The notes under the pieces: generated by a model
Database searches by the model: none
Seen by the model: the letters and a program-made list of their open reading frames with translations, nothing else
Told to the model about the DNA's origin: nothing
Made by a program: the position numbers and the translations under genes
Source: Actinacidiphila alni
GTDB taxonomy: Bacteria > Actinomycetota > Actinomycetes > Streptomycetales > Streptomycetaceae
Assembly (NCBI RefSeq): GCF_900112845.1
Contig: NZ_FONG01000001.1
Coordinates: forward strand, 1-64,000
Direction of reading: 5' to 3'
Length of the DNA stretch: 64,000 nucleotides
Shown: piece by piece, positions 42,647 to 51,017 of the stretch
Position numbering within the stretch: position 1 is the first letter of the stretch
Layout: every line of letters starts with the position of its first letter

Positions 42647-44950
42647 CTACGCTCCGTTCTTGAGCGATGCGTCGTCGATGAGGAGGTCGTTGGTCCCCGC
42701 GGCCGTACTGACCCACCATTCGGCGTGGTCGAGGGTCTTGCCGAAGGACAGGGGTACGGCGCCGGCCGACGCGAGATGTGTCCAGCCGCCGGTGGTCACC
42801 GTGCCGCTCGCGAGCGGCACCGACTCCGACGTGCCGTCGGTGTAGCTGAGCTTGATCTTGATCTGCGCGGTGGTGCTCGACACCCCGCCGCCCGCCAGCC
42901 GCACCCAGGCGTCCGAGGTGTAGCGCTGCCCGTTCGCCACCTGGACACCCTGCGCCGGCCCTTGCCACTCGGCGGTCCGCCCGGTGGAGCGGACGGCCAC
43001 CTGGCCGGCGTGGAAGGTCGTGGTGTCGGGCTTCACCGTGCTGGGGCTGAAGCCGTACCAGCCGACGCTGCCCTTCTCCGCGTCGGCGTTGCCGAGCAAC
43101 TCGGTGTCGTCGGAGGGCGTTCCGTCGGCCACGACGGTGACCGTCCTGCCCGCGTTGGTCGCCAGATCCACATGGACCTTCTCGGTGGCGCCGTTCGCCG
43201 TCACCGTGACCACGTAGTCCCCGAGGAAACCGCGGGTGGTGTACGCGCCCGCGCTGTCGGTGGTGCCGGACGCGTTGGTCCACCACTGCCTGGTCACCAG
43301 GTCGTGCCAGACCTGGCCGTTGGGCTTGAGCGACCAGTCGGCGTTGTAGAGCGCCGCCAGCGGGTTCCAGATGTTCTTCTCCCAGATCCCGAAGGTGCTG
43401 ATCGCGGTCACGTCGGGCTGGCTGAAGAGGATCGTCATGAAGTCGCGGGTGTAGTCCGCCTGGAGCTGCTGGTCGGTGGTCGGGATGTCGAACTCGGTGG
43501 CCTCCAGCGGCAGTCCGAGCGCCGCGTACCGGTTCAGCAGGTCGTAGACGTCCTGCGGCGGGGTGGGCTGGAGACCGGTGAAGTGGCTTTCCAGGCCGAG
43601 GCCCTGGAGCGGGTAGCCGCCGTTCTTGATCCGGGTGACGAGGCCGGTGATGTAGTCCTGGTGGCGCTTGTCCCAGCCGTTGTCCTCCAGCAGGTCGTAG
43701 TCGTTGAGCACCAGCTTCGCCTTGGGGTCCGCCTGCCGGGCGAGGTTGTACCAGCGATTGATCTCGTCCGGGCCCATGATGTCCTGCACGTTGTGCTCGG
43801 AGTAGGGCTCGTTGACCACGTCCCAGGTGTCGACCTGGCCGGTCAGGGCGCTCGCCTCGTCGGTGATGTGGGTGTCGATCCGGGACCGCAGCGCGGTCCT
43901 GTCGCCCGCCAGGCCCTGCACATCGGCGGGCATGTTGCCCCACGACGGCCAGATCAGATTGTGGCCGCGGAAGTCGAGCCCCTGCTCACGCACCCACTTC
44001 AGGGCGGGCAGCGTGACGGTGGCGCGCTCGGTGGTGTTCTCCCAGTGGTTCCACTTGAGGTTGTTGCCGAAGGTGACCCGGTTGAAGTCGCCGTTGGTCA
44101 CCGCCTGCCGGTACTTCTGGCCGTCGGCGGTGTTCGCCATCATCGTCGCCGCGTCGACCGCGGTGCCGAAGCCGAAGGCGTGGTCCTGCATGTCGGCCTT
44201 CACCGTGGCGCCGGGCACCGGGTGTCCCGCGGCGTCCACCACCTTCACCGTCAGACCGCCCTTGCGGTACTGGTCGATACGGGCGTCGGCCGCCGCGCGC
44301 CAGGAGGCGTCCGCGTCCCGGCCCGCGTAGCTGATCGTCGGATAGCCGGCCGGAGTGCCCTGGCCCCAGTCGGTGACCGACACCCCGGCGATCTGGAAGG
44401 TCTGGGCGCCGTAGCCCAGCCAGAACTGGAAGTGCGCCTCGCCGGGCGCGTAGTCCTCGGCGATCCGGAAGGGATAACTGAACTTCGTCCAGGTGCTGGT
44501 GAAGCGCAGCGGCGCGGTCGCGGACTTCTTGAAGCTGCCGCCGTCCCGTTCGAAGACGGCGGTCGCGTAGCCGGCGTCCTGCCCGGCGGCGGGGGTGACC
44601 GAACGCGCCCAGAAGGTCATCACCGCCGCGTCGTCGGTCTTCACCGACGCGACGGTCCCGGCGCCGAGCGCGTACTCGTACTCACCGTCGAGGCCCGCGC
44701 TCGTGGGCGCGGCCGTGGTGGTGATCTGGAGTGCCCGGCTGAAATCGGAACTGCCGGTGACCGGGACGATCTGCGTCTGCGGTGCGGGACTTCCCTTGGT
44801 CTGGGTGAATGCGGGCAGCGGATCGGCCGGCAGGATCTGCACGGGATCCGCGGCGCGGGCCGCGGTCGGCGCGAACTGCACCGTGAATGCGGCCAGCAAC
44901 AGTGTGGCGACACATACTCCTGTCTTTTTCGGCAGGCCGAAATGCCTCAT
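42647..44950 (-). CDS. Secreted GH10 endo-1,4-beta-xylanase with flanking carbohydrate-binding-type modules
   Basis: This is a 767-residue secreted retaining xylanase. A signal peptide (FGLPKKTGVCVATLLLAAF, cleavage near ARAAD) leads. Residues about 30-210 form a jelly-roll module. A small beta domain (GGLTVKVVDAAGHPVPGATV) and the GH10 barrel follow, with acid/base Glu in WDVVNEPYSE near 378 and nucleophile Glu in LEATEFDIP near 484. The last 150 residues resemble a CBM4/9 fold (LLGNADAEKGSVGWYGF). The ATG at 44950 has AAAGGGG. The two-module architecture is unlike the usual Streptomyces GH10-CBM13 enzymes. It hydrolyses xylan outside the cell to feed the transporter behind it. Confidence 0.88.
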   Translation of the reverse strand: MRHFGLPKKTGVCVATLLLAAFTVQFAPTAARAADPVQILPADPLPAFTQTKGSPAPQTQIVPVTGSSDFSRALQITTTAAPTSAGLDGEYEYALGAGTVASVKTDDAAVMTFWARSVTPAAGQDAGYATAVFERDGGSFKKSATAPLRFTSTWTKFSYPFRIAEDYAPGEAHFQFWLGYGAQTFQIAGVSVTDWGQGTPAGYPTISYAGRDADASWRAAADARIDQYRKGGLTVKVVDAAGHPVPGATVKADMQDHAFGFGTAVDAATMMANTADGQKYRQAVTNGDFNRVTFGNNLKWNHWENTTERATVTLPALKWVREQGLDFRGHNLIWPSWGNMPADVQGLAGDRTALRSRIDTHITDEASALTGQVDTWDVVNEPYSEHNVQDIMGPDEINRWYNLARQADPKAKLVLNDYDLLEDNGWDKRHQDYITGLVTRIKNGGYPLQGLGLESHFTGLQPTPPQDVYDLLNRYAALGLPLEATEFDIPTTDQQLQADYTRDFMTILFSQPDVTAISTFGIWEKNIWNPLAALYNADWSLKPNGQVWHDLVTRQWWTNASGTTDSAGAYTTRGFLGDYVVTVTANGATEKVHVDLATNAGRTVTVVADGTPSDDTELLGNADAEKGSVGWYGFSPSTVKPDTTTFHAGQVAVRSTGRTAEWQGPAQGVQVANGQRYTSDAWVRLAGGGVSSTTAQIKIKLSYTDGTSESVPLASGTVTTGGWTHLASAGAVPLSFGKTLDHAEWWVSTAAGTNDLLIDDASLKNGA

Positions 44951-45049
44951 GGACAAACCCCTTTGGGGAATGGTGGGCACGGCGCTCTCTGCTCCGTGCG
45001 GCGGCTGCGGGAGCCGTGAAAGGAAAGGGAAAGCCGGGGACGTACGGGT

Positions 45050-46081
45050 TCAGCCGGTGGCCGGTACGGCTCCTGTGCTGTCCCGGACGACGAGTTCGGT
45101 GGGGAGGACGGGGTGCGGGTCGGCGGCGGGCTCCGCCGCCGGGTCCAGGGCGGTCAGCAGCAGCCGGGCCGCCTGCCTGCCCATGTCGGTGAACGGTTGG
45201 CGGATGGTGGTCAGGGCCGGGCGGACGTGCGAGGCCGCGTCGATGTCGTTGAAGCCGATCACCGACACGTCCTCGGGCACCCGCAGCCCGCGCTCGGCCA
45301 GCGTGTCGAGCAGCGTGAAGGCCGCCGAGTCGTGGAAGGCGAAGATCGCCGTCGGCCGGCGCGCGGCGGGCAGCGCCATCAGCTCACCGGTGCGTTCCCG
45401 GATCAGCTGGTGCTCGAAGTCCGTCTCGGCCTCCAGCGCGGGATCGGGCTCGATCCCGGCCTCGGCGAGCGCGTCCCGCAGGCCGCGGCGGCGCTCCCTG
45501 ACGTAGGGGTGGTCGACGGGGCCGAGGACGCAGGCGATCCTGCGGTGCCCGAGACCGATCAGATGGCGGCCCGCGGCGAGGCCGCCCGCGTAGTTGTCCG
45601 CGCCCACGGACGGCAGGTCGCGGGCGCCGCCGACCGTGTCGATCAGCACGATCGGCATACCGGCCCGGTGCAGGTCGGTCAGCCGGTCCAGCGGCTGCCC
45701 GTCGTGCGTGACGACCAGCAGCCCGGCGCTCAGTCCCGAACTGAGGACGCGGTCCACGACGCTGTCGTAGTCCCGCTCGTTGGTGCTGGTGAACAGCACG
45801 ATCTCGTACTTGGTGTCCTCGACGACCTTGGCCACGCCGTAGTTGACATTGGCCATGAAACGCCAGGTCAGACCAGGCACGATCATGCCGATCAGCCCGG
45901 TGTCGCCCTTGGCGAGCGCGGTCGCCGCGAAGCTGGGGACGTAGTTGTGGCGGCGCATGACCTCCAGCACACGACGGCGCGTGGCCGGGTCCACCTTGGG
46001 GCTGTCGTTCAGCACCAGGGAGACCGTGGACTTCGAGAGCCCGGAGAGCCGTGCGATATCGCGGATGGTCAGTTTCGCCAT
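45050..46081 (-). CDS. LacI-family regulator of the xylanase operon
   Basis: This 343-residue repressor begins MAKLTIRDIARLSGLSKSTV, a LacI helix-turn-helix. SFAATALAKGDTGLIGMIVP forms the hinge, and effector-domain segments follow (TAIFAFHDSAAFTLLDTL, VIGFNDIDAASHVRPALTTIRQP). The ATG at 46081 has AAGGGA. It is the first gene before the GH10 gene, same strand, with a 99-bp gap lacking an obvious promoter, so one transcript from 46150-46179 may cover regulator and operon. Three TTGGACTGGTCCAA operators overlap that promoter. Confidence 0.92.
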   Translation of the reverse strand: MAKLTIRDIARLSGLSKSTVSLVLNDSPKVDPATRRRVLEVMRRHNYVPSFAATALAKGDTGLIGMIVPGLTWRFMANVNYGVAKVVEDTKYEIVLFTSTNERDYDSVVDRVLSSGLSAGLLVVTHDGQPLDRLTDLHRAGMPIVLIDTVGGARDLPSVGADNYAGGLAAGRHLIGLGHRRIACVLGPVDHPYVRERRRGLRDALAEAGIEPDPALEAETDFEHQLIRERTGELMALPAARRPTAIFAFHDSAAFTLLDTLAERGLRVPEDVSVIGFNDIDAASHVRPALTTIRQPFTDMGRQAARLLLTALDPAAEPAADPHPVLPTELVVRDSTGAVPATG

Positions 46082-46095
46082 CACGGTCCCTTCTC

Positions 46096-46109
46096 TTGGA
46101 CTGGTCCAA
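46096..46109. promoter_or_regulatory. LacI operator O3 (TTGGACTGGTCCAA)
   Basis: A 14-bp palindrome, TTGGAC and GTCCAA arms around TG. It lies in the leader 14 bp before the LacI start codon. Its centre is 35 bp from the next site. Confidence 0.8.
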
Positions 46110-46130
46110 TACGGGGGTGGGATACGGCTG

Positions 46131-46144
46131 TTGGACCAGTCCAA
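46131..46144. promoter_or_regulatory. LacI operator O2 (TTGGACCAGTCCAA)
   Basis: This is the same palindrome in the opposite sense. It covers the predicted transcription start. Its centre is 35 bp from both neighbouring sites. Confidence 0.8.
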
Positions 46145-46149
46145 CCGTG

Positions 46150-46179
46150 ATTCTGGAAGCTAGTGTTGGACTGGTCCAA
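46150..46179 (-). promoter_or_regulatory. Promoter of the LacI-xylanase operon
   Basis: Reading leftward: -35 TTGGAC (46179-46174, part of operator O1), an 18-bp spacer, -10 CAGAAT (46155-46150), start near 46143. Repressor at O1 and O2 would block both polymerase binding and initiation. Confidence 0.6.
46166..46179. promoter_or_regulatory. LacI operator O1 (TTGGACTGGTCCAA)
   Basis: A perfect copy of O3, extended to GTTGGAC/GTCCAAC, overlapping the predicted -35 box. Third member of the 35-bp-spaced array. Confidence 0.8.
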
Positions 46180-46266
46180 CGTCAATGCGTCGCGCAGAAA
46201 CTGTTGTTGGGGATTTCGGCGGTACGGGCCGGGGGAGTGCCGTGCGCGCGGCCGTCATCGCCGCTT

Positions 46267-46281
46267 AGGAAAGGCTTTCCT
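46267..46281. promoter_or_regulatory. 7-1-7 palindrome upstream of GntR gene
   Basis: AGGAAAGGCTTTCCT, a perfect inverted repeat 83 bp before the GntR start codon. It differs from the iron box at 30697 by one symmetrical base pair. It could be the GntR operator or a weak iron box. Confidence 0.5.
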
Positions 46282-46363
46282 GTCTCGCTCCGGACGCGGG
46301 TTACCCTTACCCGACTGCGCCGTACGGGTGGCGCGGCGATCCGGACGAGGAGAGGACGGCGCG

Positions 46364-47047
46364 GTGGAGCGAGCCGCAGCGCGGCGGGCCGGGCTGCCCG
46401 CGCCGCGCCGCATGCCCGAGCGGCTGTCCGTACGCGACCAGGTGCTCGGCGAGCTGCGGCACGCCCTGGTCACCGGCGAGCTGCCGCCCGGCACCGTGCA
46501 CTCCGCGCCCGCGCTCGCGAGCCGCTACGGGGTGTCCGCGACGCCCGTCCGCGAGGCCATGCAGCTGCTGGCCAGGGAAGGCGCGGTCGAGGTGCTGCCC
46601 AACCGCGGCTTCCGGATCACCGAACGCAGCTCCCGCGACCTGGCCGAGCTGGCCGAGATACGCGCCCTGCTGGAGGTGCCGGTGGTGCTGGGCCTGGCCC
46701 GCAGCGTGGCCGCCGACCGCTGGGAGGCGCTGCGCCCGCTGGCCGAGGCCACCGTCACCGCCGCCGCGCTCGGCGACCGGGCCGCCTACGCCGAGTCCGA
46801 CCGCGCCTTCCACCGCGCGATGCTCGCCCTGTCCGGCAATCTCCAGCTCGTCTCGGTCGCCGACGAACTGCACCGCCGCGCGCAGTGGCCGCTGGCCGTC
46901 CGGCACCCCTCGCGCGCCACCCGCCCGGCCGAGCTGCTCGCCGACGCCACCGAGCACGCCGTGCTGCTCGACGCGCTCGTCTCGGGCGACCTCGACACCG
47001 TCGAAGCGCTGGTCAGGGAGCATTTCTCCGGCTCCGCCCGGGGCTGA
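46364..47047 (+). CDS. GntR-family regulator (FadR/FCD subfamily)
   Basis: This 227-residue regulator has an N-terminal winged helix (RLSVRDQVLGELRHALVTGE, VSATPVREAMQLLAREGAVE, NRGFRITE) and an alpha-helical FCD effector domain with acidic and His residues (AYAESDRAFHRAMLALSGN). Such proteins sense carboxylic acids or sugar acids. GTG 46364 with AGAGGA is chosen. It is divergent from the LacI-xylanase operon; whether it controls that operon or the NmrA-like gene after it is unknown. Confidence 0.86.
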   Translation: MERAAARRAGLPAPRRMPERLSVRDQVLGELRHALVTGELPPGTVHSAPALASRYGVSATPVREAMQLLAREGAVEVLPNRGFRITERSSRDLAELAEIRALLEVPVVLGLARSVAADRWEALRPLAEATVTAAALGDRAAYAESDRAFHRAMLALSGNLQLVSVADELHRRAQWPLAVRHPSRATRPAELLADATEHAVLLDALVSGDLDTVEALVREHFSGSARG

Positions 47048-47136
47048 GCACGGGCTGACCACGCCTGGACGCGCGCGTATGCCGGTGAGCGCGTGGGCCA
47101 TGGTCCGCGGCGGGCCCGCAGGCGTTGGCTTGAGCC

Positions 47137-47976
47137 ATGACACCGACAGCGACACACCACGAGAACGTGCTGGTCCTCGGCGGCACCGGCAAGACCGGCC
47201 GCCGGGTCGCGGCGGGACTGCGGGCCCGCGGCCGGCACGTCCGGATCGGCTCCCGGGCCGGTGAGCCGCCCTTCCTCTGGGAGGACCGCGCCACCTGGCC
47301 CAAGGCCCTGGACGGCGCCACCGCCGCCTACATCGCCTACTCGCCGGACCTGGCCGCCCCCGAGGGCGCCGACGACGTCGGTGCCTTCGCCGCGCTCGCC
47401 GTCGAGCTGGGCGTACGCCGACTCGTCCTGCTCTCCGGCCGCGGCGAGGCGGGCGCGCTGCGCGGCGAGCAGGCCGTCCGGGACAGCGGCGCCGACTGGA
47501 CGATCGTACGGGCGAGCTGGTTCGCCCAGAACTTCAGCGAGGACTATCTGCTGGGGCCCGTGCTCGCCGGCGAGATCGCGCTGCCCGCGGGCGATGTCGG
47601 CGAGCCGTTCGTCGACGCCGACGACATCGCGGACGTCGCCGTCGCCGCTTTCACCGAGGACGGGCACGTCGGGCGGCTCTACGAGGTCACCGGGCCCCGG
47701 TTGCTCACCTTCGGCGAGGCGGTCGCGGAGATCGGGCGTGCCTCCGGGCGCGACATCAGGTACACGTACCTGCCCGTCGACCAGTACGGTGCCGCTCTCG
47801 CCGCCGACGGGGTGCCCGAGGAAGTCGTCGGGCTCCTCACCGCTCTCTTCGCCGAGGTCCTCGACGGTCGCAACGCCCACCTCTCGGACGGCGTCCACCA
47901 GGCCCTCGGTCGCGGCCCGCGCGACTTCTCCGCCTATGCCCGCGCCACCGCTGCCGCTGGCATATGGACTCCCTGA
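47137..47976 (+). CDS. NmrA/SDR-type NAD(P)-binding protein
   Basis: This is a 279-residue atypical short-chain dehydrogenase. The Rossmann glycine motif is LVLGGTGKTGRRVAAGLRARG near residue 12. RLVLLSGRGEAGALRGEQAVRDSGADWTIVRASWFAQNF is the typical NmrA-family centre, without the YxxxK pair of catalytic SDRs. Family members act as redox sensors or quinone/NAD(P)H reductases. There is no clear ribosome binding site. It follows the GntR gene by 89 bp in the same direction. Confidence 0.85.
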   Translation: MTPTATHHENVLVLGGTGKTGRRVAAGLRARGRHVRIGSRAGEPPFLWEDRATWPKALDGATAAYIAYSPDLAAPEGADDVGAFAALAVELGVRRLVLLSGRGEAGALRGEQAVRDSGADWTIVRASWFAQNFSEDYLLGPVLAGEIALPAGDVGEPFVDADDIADVAVAAFTEDGHVGRLYEVTGPRLLTFGEAVAEIGRASGRDIRYTYLPVDQYGAALAADGVPEEVVGLLTALFAEVLDGRNAHLSDGVHQALGRGPRDFSAYARATAAAGIWTP

Positions 47977-48086
47977 CTCCGGGTACCCCCTCTCCCCGCG
48001 GAGCGCGGCGCCTGTTCTCCTGCGGAGGGCGGTGCGTGATCCCCTGGCGGGGGTGCCTTCTTGCCTGACGGCGAGCGAGGTCTTTT

Positions 48087-48310
48087 AGGGGCGCGGGGAC
48101 GCGGCGCTGCGCTGACGGAAGTGGGTGCCCGAAAGGGGCGCGGGGAACTGCGCGGCCCGCCCCCACCGGCCGGTGGTCGCAAAAACAACAGCGTCTGCCC
48201 CGCTGGTGGCGGCTTTTCGCCTGAAGGCGCGCGCGGGCTGAGCGCGCAGTTCCCCGCGCCCCTGAAGGTGAACGTCCTCCGCAAGTGCAGCGCCGCGTCC
48301 CCGCGCCCCT
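48087..48310. repeat. Nested double inverted repeat
   Basis: The outer arms at 48087-48110 and 48287-48310 are perfect 24-bp complements. Inside them, 48134-48154 and 48243-48263 are perfect 21-bp complements, the latter being the same sequence as the element at 3870-4040. The centre adds the palindrome CCACCGGCCGGTGG. It fills most of the 384-bp gap between the NmrA-like gene and the convergent TPR-like gene. The rest of the gap holds GC-rich short hairpins and no gene that I can support. Confidence 0.8.
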
Positions 48311-48360
48311 GGAGGGGCACCCTCCTCCGCCGGAGGGGGCCGTCCTCCGCGCGTGCGGGT

Positions 48361-49131
48361 TCAGAGGGTGTCGGCCCTAGCGGGAGGCGTAAAGGCTGGG
48401 GCCAGCCAGGCGGGGACGTTGTCGAGGAGAGCGTAGAGGCGGGCGGCCTCGAGGCGGAGCCGTTCCGCCTCGGGCTCGTCCTCGACGTCGGCGAGAGCGA
48501 GCAGCGCGGGCGCGGTACCGACGAGGTGGCCGAGGGAAACGCGGATCCGGAGCGACTCGGAGAAGCCGTGCCGGGCCTCGGCCAGATCACCCTCGGCGGC
48601 GGCGAGCCCGGCGAGGTGCCGCCAGGTGAAGGAGGTGAGGAAGACGTCACCGTGCGCGACGGCCCCGGCGTGCGCACGCCGGTACGCGGCACGGGCCGCG
48701 GCCGGATTGGCCGCGAGATTCTCCGCGACCAGCCCGCGCCGGAAATCCAGCAGGGGCCGCCCGGGCGAGGCGGGGGAGAGCAGCGCGGCGGCCCGCCCGA
48801 AAGCGGAGCTGGCCTCGTCGGCCCGGTCCCGTACCGAGAAGAGCGTGGCGCCGTACGCCAGATACCCCCGCTCCGAGGCCGCGGCCCCGCGCTCCTCGTC
48901 GGTGCCGGCCAGCGCCTCGGCGGCGCGCAGCGCGTCCTCCGCCTCGGCCCAGCCGTCGAGATGGTAGAAGCACCCCTCGACCAGCAGCTCCGCCCTCCGC
49001 AGCGCGGCACCCGGATGGTCGGCGCAGTACGGCGCGAGCAGTGCCGCTGCCTCCGCCCAGCAGCCGCGTGCCCGCAGCCGCCATACGTCCGGTTCCCCGA
49101 CCACCGATTCCGACAGGGCGGTATCCGCCAC
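48361..49131 (-). CDS. TPR-like helical-repeat protein
   Basis: This is a roughly 256-residue, Ala/Leu/Glu-rich all-helical protein. Repeats of about 34-40 residues have TPR-like spacing (CWAEAAALLAPYCADHPGAAL, GWAEAEDALRAAEALAGTDEERG, ADEASSAFGRAAALLSPASPG, GDLAEARHGFSESLRIRVSLG). It resembles C-terminal halves of Streptomyces tetratricopeptide regulators but has no DNA-binding or ATPase domain. The GTG at 49131 with GGAG is chosen; an ATG at 49230 would add residues of poor quality. Function unknown, presumably protein-protein interaction. Confidence 0.65.
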   Translation of the reverse strand: MADTALSESVVGEPDVWRLRARGCWAEAAALLAPYCADHPGAALRRAELLVEGCFYHLDGWAEAEDALRAAEALAGTDEERGAAASERGYLAYGATLFSVRDRADEASSAFGRAAALLSPASPGRPLLDFRRGLVAENLAANPAAARAAYRRAHAGAVAHGDVFLTSFTWRHLAGLAAAEGDLAEARHGFSESLRIRVSLGHLVGTAPALLALADVEDEPEAERLRLEAARLYALLDNVPAWLAPAFTPPARADTL

Positions 49132-49234
49132 AGCCTCTCCCCCAAGCGCGTCGTCGAGCGAGTGTGAGTTCCGTGCAGTGGCGGAAGTCCAACACGCGCC
49201 GGGGGTCCACGCCAAGGGGTTGGAGATCACCTTT

Positions 49235-49250
49235 TGTGAACGGGATCACT
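49235..49250. promoter_or_regulatory. CRP-like palindrome upstream of TPR-like gene
   Basis: TGTGA-acggga-TCACT matches the TGTGA-N6-TCACA Crp core at 9 of 10 positions. It is about 105 bp upstream of the predicted start. Chance occurrence is possible. Confidence 0.3.
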
Positions 49251-49337
49251 AACGCCGGGTCAGCAGGTGGGACGGCCTGGCAGGTGAATTTGTGAAGACG
49301 TCCGCGTGCCGTGCCGACGACGCCCGCACCAGCGGCG

Positions 49338-51017
49338 TCAGCTCATCCGCAGCGCGAGGAAGAAGTCCAACTTGTCCTCCAGCCGGGACAGATCACGTCC
49401 CGTCAGCTGTTCGATCCGCCCGATGCGGTACCGCAGCGTGTTCACATGCAGGTGCAGCCGCGTCGCGCAGCGCGTCCAGGAGCCGTCGCACTCCAGGAAC
49501 GCCTCCAGCGTCGGGATCAGCTCGGCGCGGTGCCTGCGGTCGTAGGCGCGCAGCGGGTCGAGCAGCCGGGCGGTGAAGGCGCGGCGCACGTCGTCCGGGA
49601 CGAAGGGCAGCAGCAGGACGTGCGAGGCCAGCTCCTCGTGCCCGGCGACACAGACCCGGCCGGGGCGGGCGGCGGCCACCCGGCGGGCGTGCCTGGCCTC
49701 CTCCAGGGCGCCGCGCAGCCCCTCGGCGGAGTGCACGGCGGCGCTGACGCCGATGGTGAGCCGGCCGTCCTCGGCCAGCCCGCGGCTCAGCGGGCCGCGC
49801 AGCACCTCCAGCAGGCGGTCGGCGTGCAGCACACCGGTGGAGCCGGGGGAGTCCTCAGGGGTGTCCTCCCCGGGAGCAGGATCCCGCGGGGGCCCGGGCA
49901 GCGGTACGAGGGCCATCGCCTTGTCGTCGGAGTGCGCCACCGCGATCCGGTCCGCCGCGTCGGGTCCCGACTCCGCCGGATCGGCCAGCGCCTCTTCGAG
50001 CAGCGCCTGGGCGACCGGGCCCGACGACACGTCGCCGCCGGCCCAGTCGACCCGGGCGACCACGATCTGCCAGTGCGGCGCGCCGCCCGCGCCGGGCACC
50101 AGGACGGGCGCGGCGGCCCGCAGCCGGGCGCCGATCTCGGCCGGCGGCGCCCCGCCGCGCACCAGCTCGAAGACCTCAGCGGCCAGCCGCCGTCGTACGG
50201 TGCGGGCCGCGTCCCGCCGTTCCCGCTCCACCGCGATGAGCTGGGTGACACCGTGCAGCAGGTCGAGCCGCTCGGCGGACCACTCACCGGCGTCCGCCTC
50301 GACGGCCAGGAACCAGTCGGAGAGCACGGTGGCCCGTACGTCGGTGTCGGCGGCGCGGACCGGGAAGAGCGAGTAGACCCGGCCGCCCTGCACGGCCACC
50401 CGGTGCGGGGCCGGGCGCGCGGTGCGGGCGGCGGCCTGCTGGGCGCCGGCCAGCTCGGCGCGGACCTGGGCGGGCAGCGGCCGGTCGACGCCGCCGATCT
50501 GGCGGCCCACCGAGGACAGCACCCAGGCCCGCAGGTCCAGGTCGCTGCCGAGCAGCCCGAGGACCGCGTCGGGGCCGCCGCCCGCGGGCCCGGAGGACAT
50601 CAGCCGCCGGTGCCGGTCCACCACGGCCGCCAGGTCGCCGGCGCGCCCGCTGGAGACCTGCCGGACCACGTATTCGGTGACGGTGGCGAAGGCGACCTTC
50701 TCGTCCACCGCGAACAGCGGCAGCCGGTGCCGTACGCAGGCCGCCACCAGGTCCTCCGGGATCGGGCCCAGCTCCGCCTCGCCGGCCGCGAGGGCCGCCA
50801 CACCGGCGCCCGCCAGCAGCCGGACGAAGGGCTCGGAGTCGCGCGGGCCGCGCCGCCAGGCCAGGCCGGTGAGCACCAGCTCGCCGCCGGTCAGATAGCG
50901 GCTCGGATCGCGCAGATCCGTGGTCATCACGCCGCGGACCGTACGGTCCAGCTCCTCCTCGCCGCCGAGCAGCCGCAGGCCGAGTGCCTCGGTTTCCAGC
51001 AGTGCGCGCAGCCGCAT
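49338..51017 (-). CDS. PucR-family purine catabolism regulator
   Basis: This is a 559-residue regulator with an N-terminal PucR domain (RALLETEALGLRLLGGEEEL, TGGELVLTGLAWRRG). A GGDEF-like central region follows, and the C-terminal helix-turn-helix (TLEAFLECDGSWTRCATRLHLHVNTLRYRIGRIEQL) is the signature of PucR/CdaR proteins. ATG 51017 gives the normal length. It is divergent from the xanthine dehydrogenase cluster and is its probable regulator, responding to purine availability. Confidence 0.9.
   Translation of the reverse strand: MRLRALLETEALGLRLLGGEEELDRTVRGVMTTDLRDPSRYLTGGELVLTGLAWRRGPRDSEPFVRLLAGAGVAALAAGEAELGPIPEDLVAACVRHRLPLFAVDEKVAFATVTEYVVRQVSSGRAGDLAAVVDRHRRLMSSGPAGGGPDAVLGLLGSDLDLRAWVLSSVGRQIGGVDRPLPAQVRAELAGAQQAAARTARPAPHRVAVQGGRVYSLFPVRAADTDVRATVLSDWFLAVEADAGEWSAERLDLLHGVTQLIAVERERRDAARTVRRRLAAEVFELVRGGAPPAEIGARLRAAAPVLVPGAGGAPHWQIVVARVDWAGGDVSSGPVAQALLEEALADPAESGPDAADRIAVAHSDDKAMALVPLPGPPRDPAPGEDTPEDSPGSTGVLHADRLLEVLRGPLSRGLAEDGRLTIGVSAAVHSAEGLRGALEEARHARRVAAARPGRVCVAGHEELASHVLLLPFVPDDVRRAFTARLLDPLRAYDRRHRAELIPTLEAFLECDGSWTRCATRLHLHVNTLRYRIGRIEQLTGRDLSRLEDKLDFFLALRMS

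Noticed and set aside
44951..45049. Separate promoter for the GH10 gene
   Set aside because: No convincing -35/-10 pair or operator was found in the 99-bp gap, so read-through from the LacI promoter is the simpler reading.
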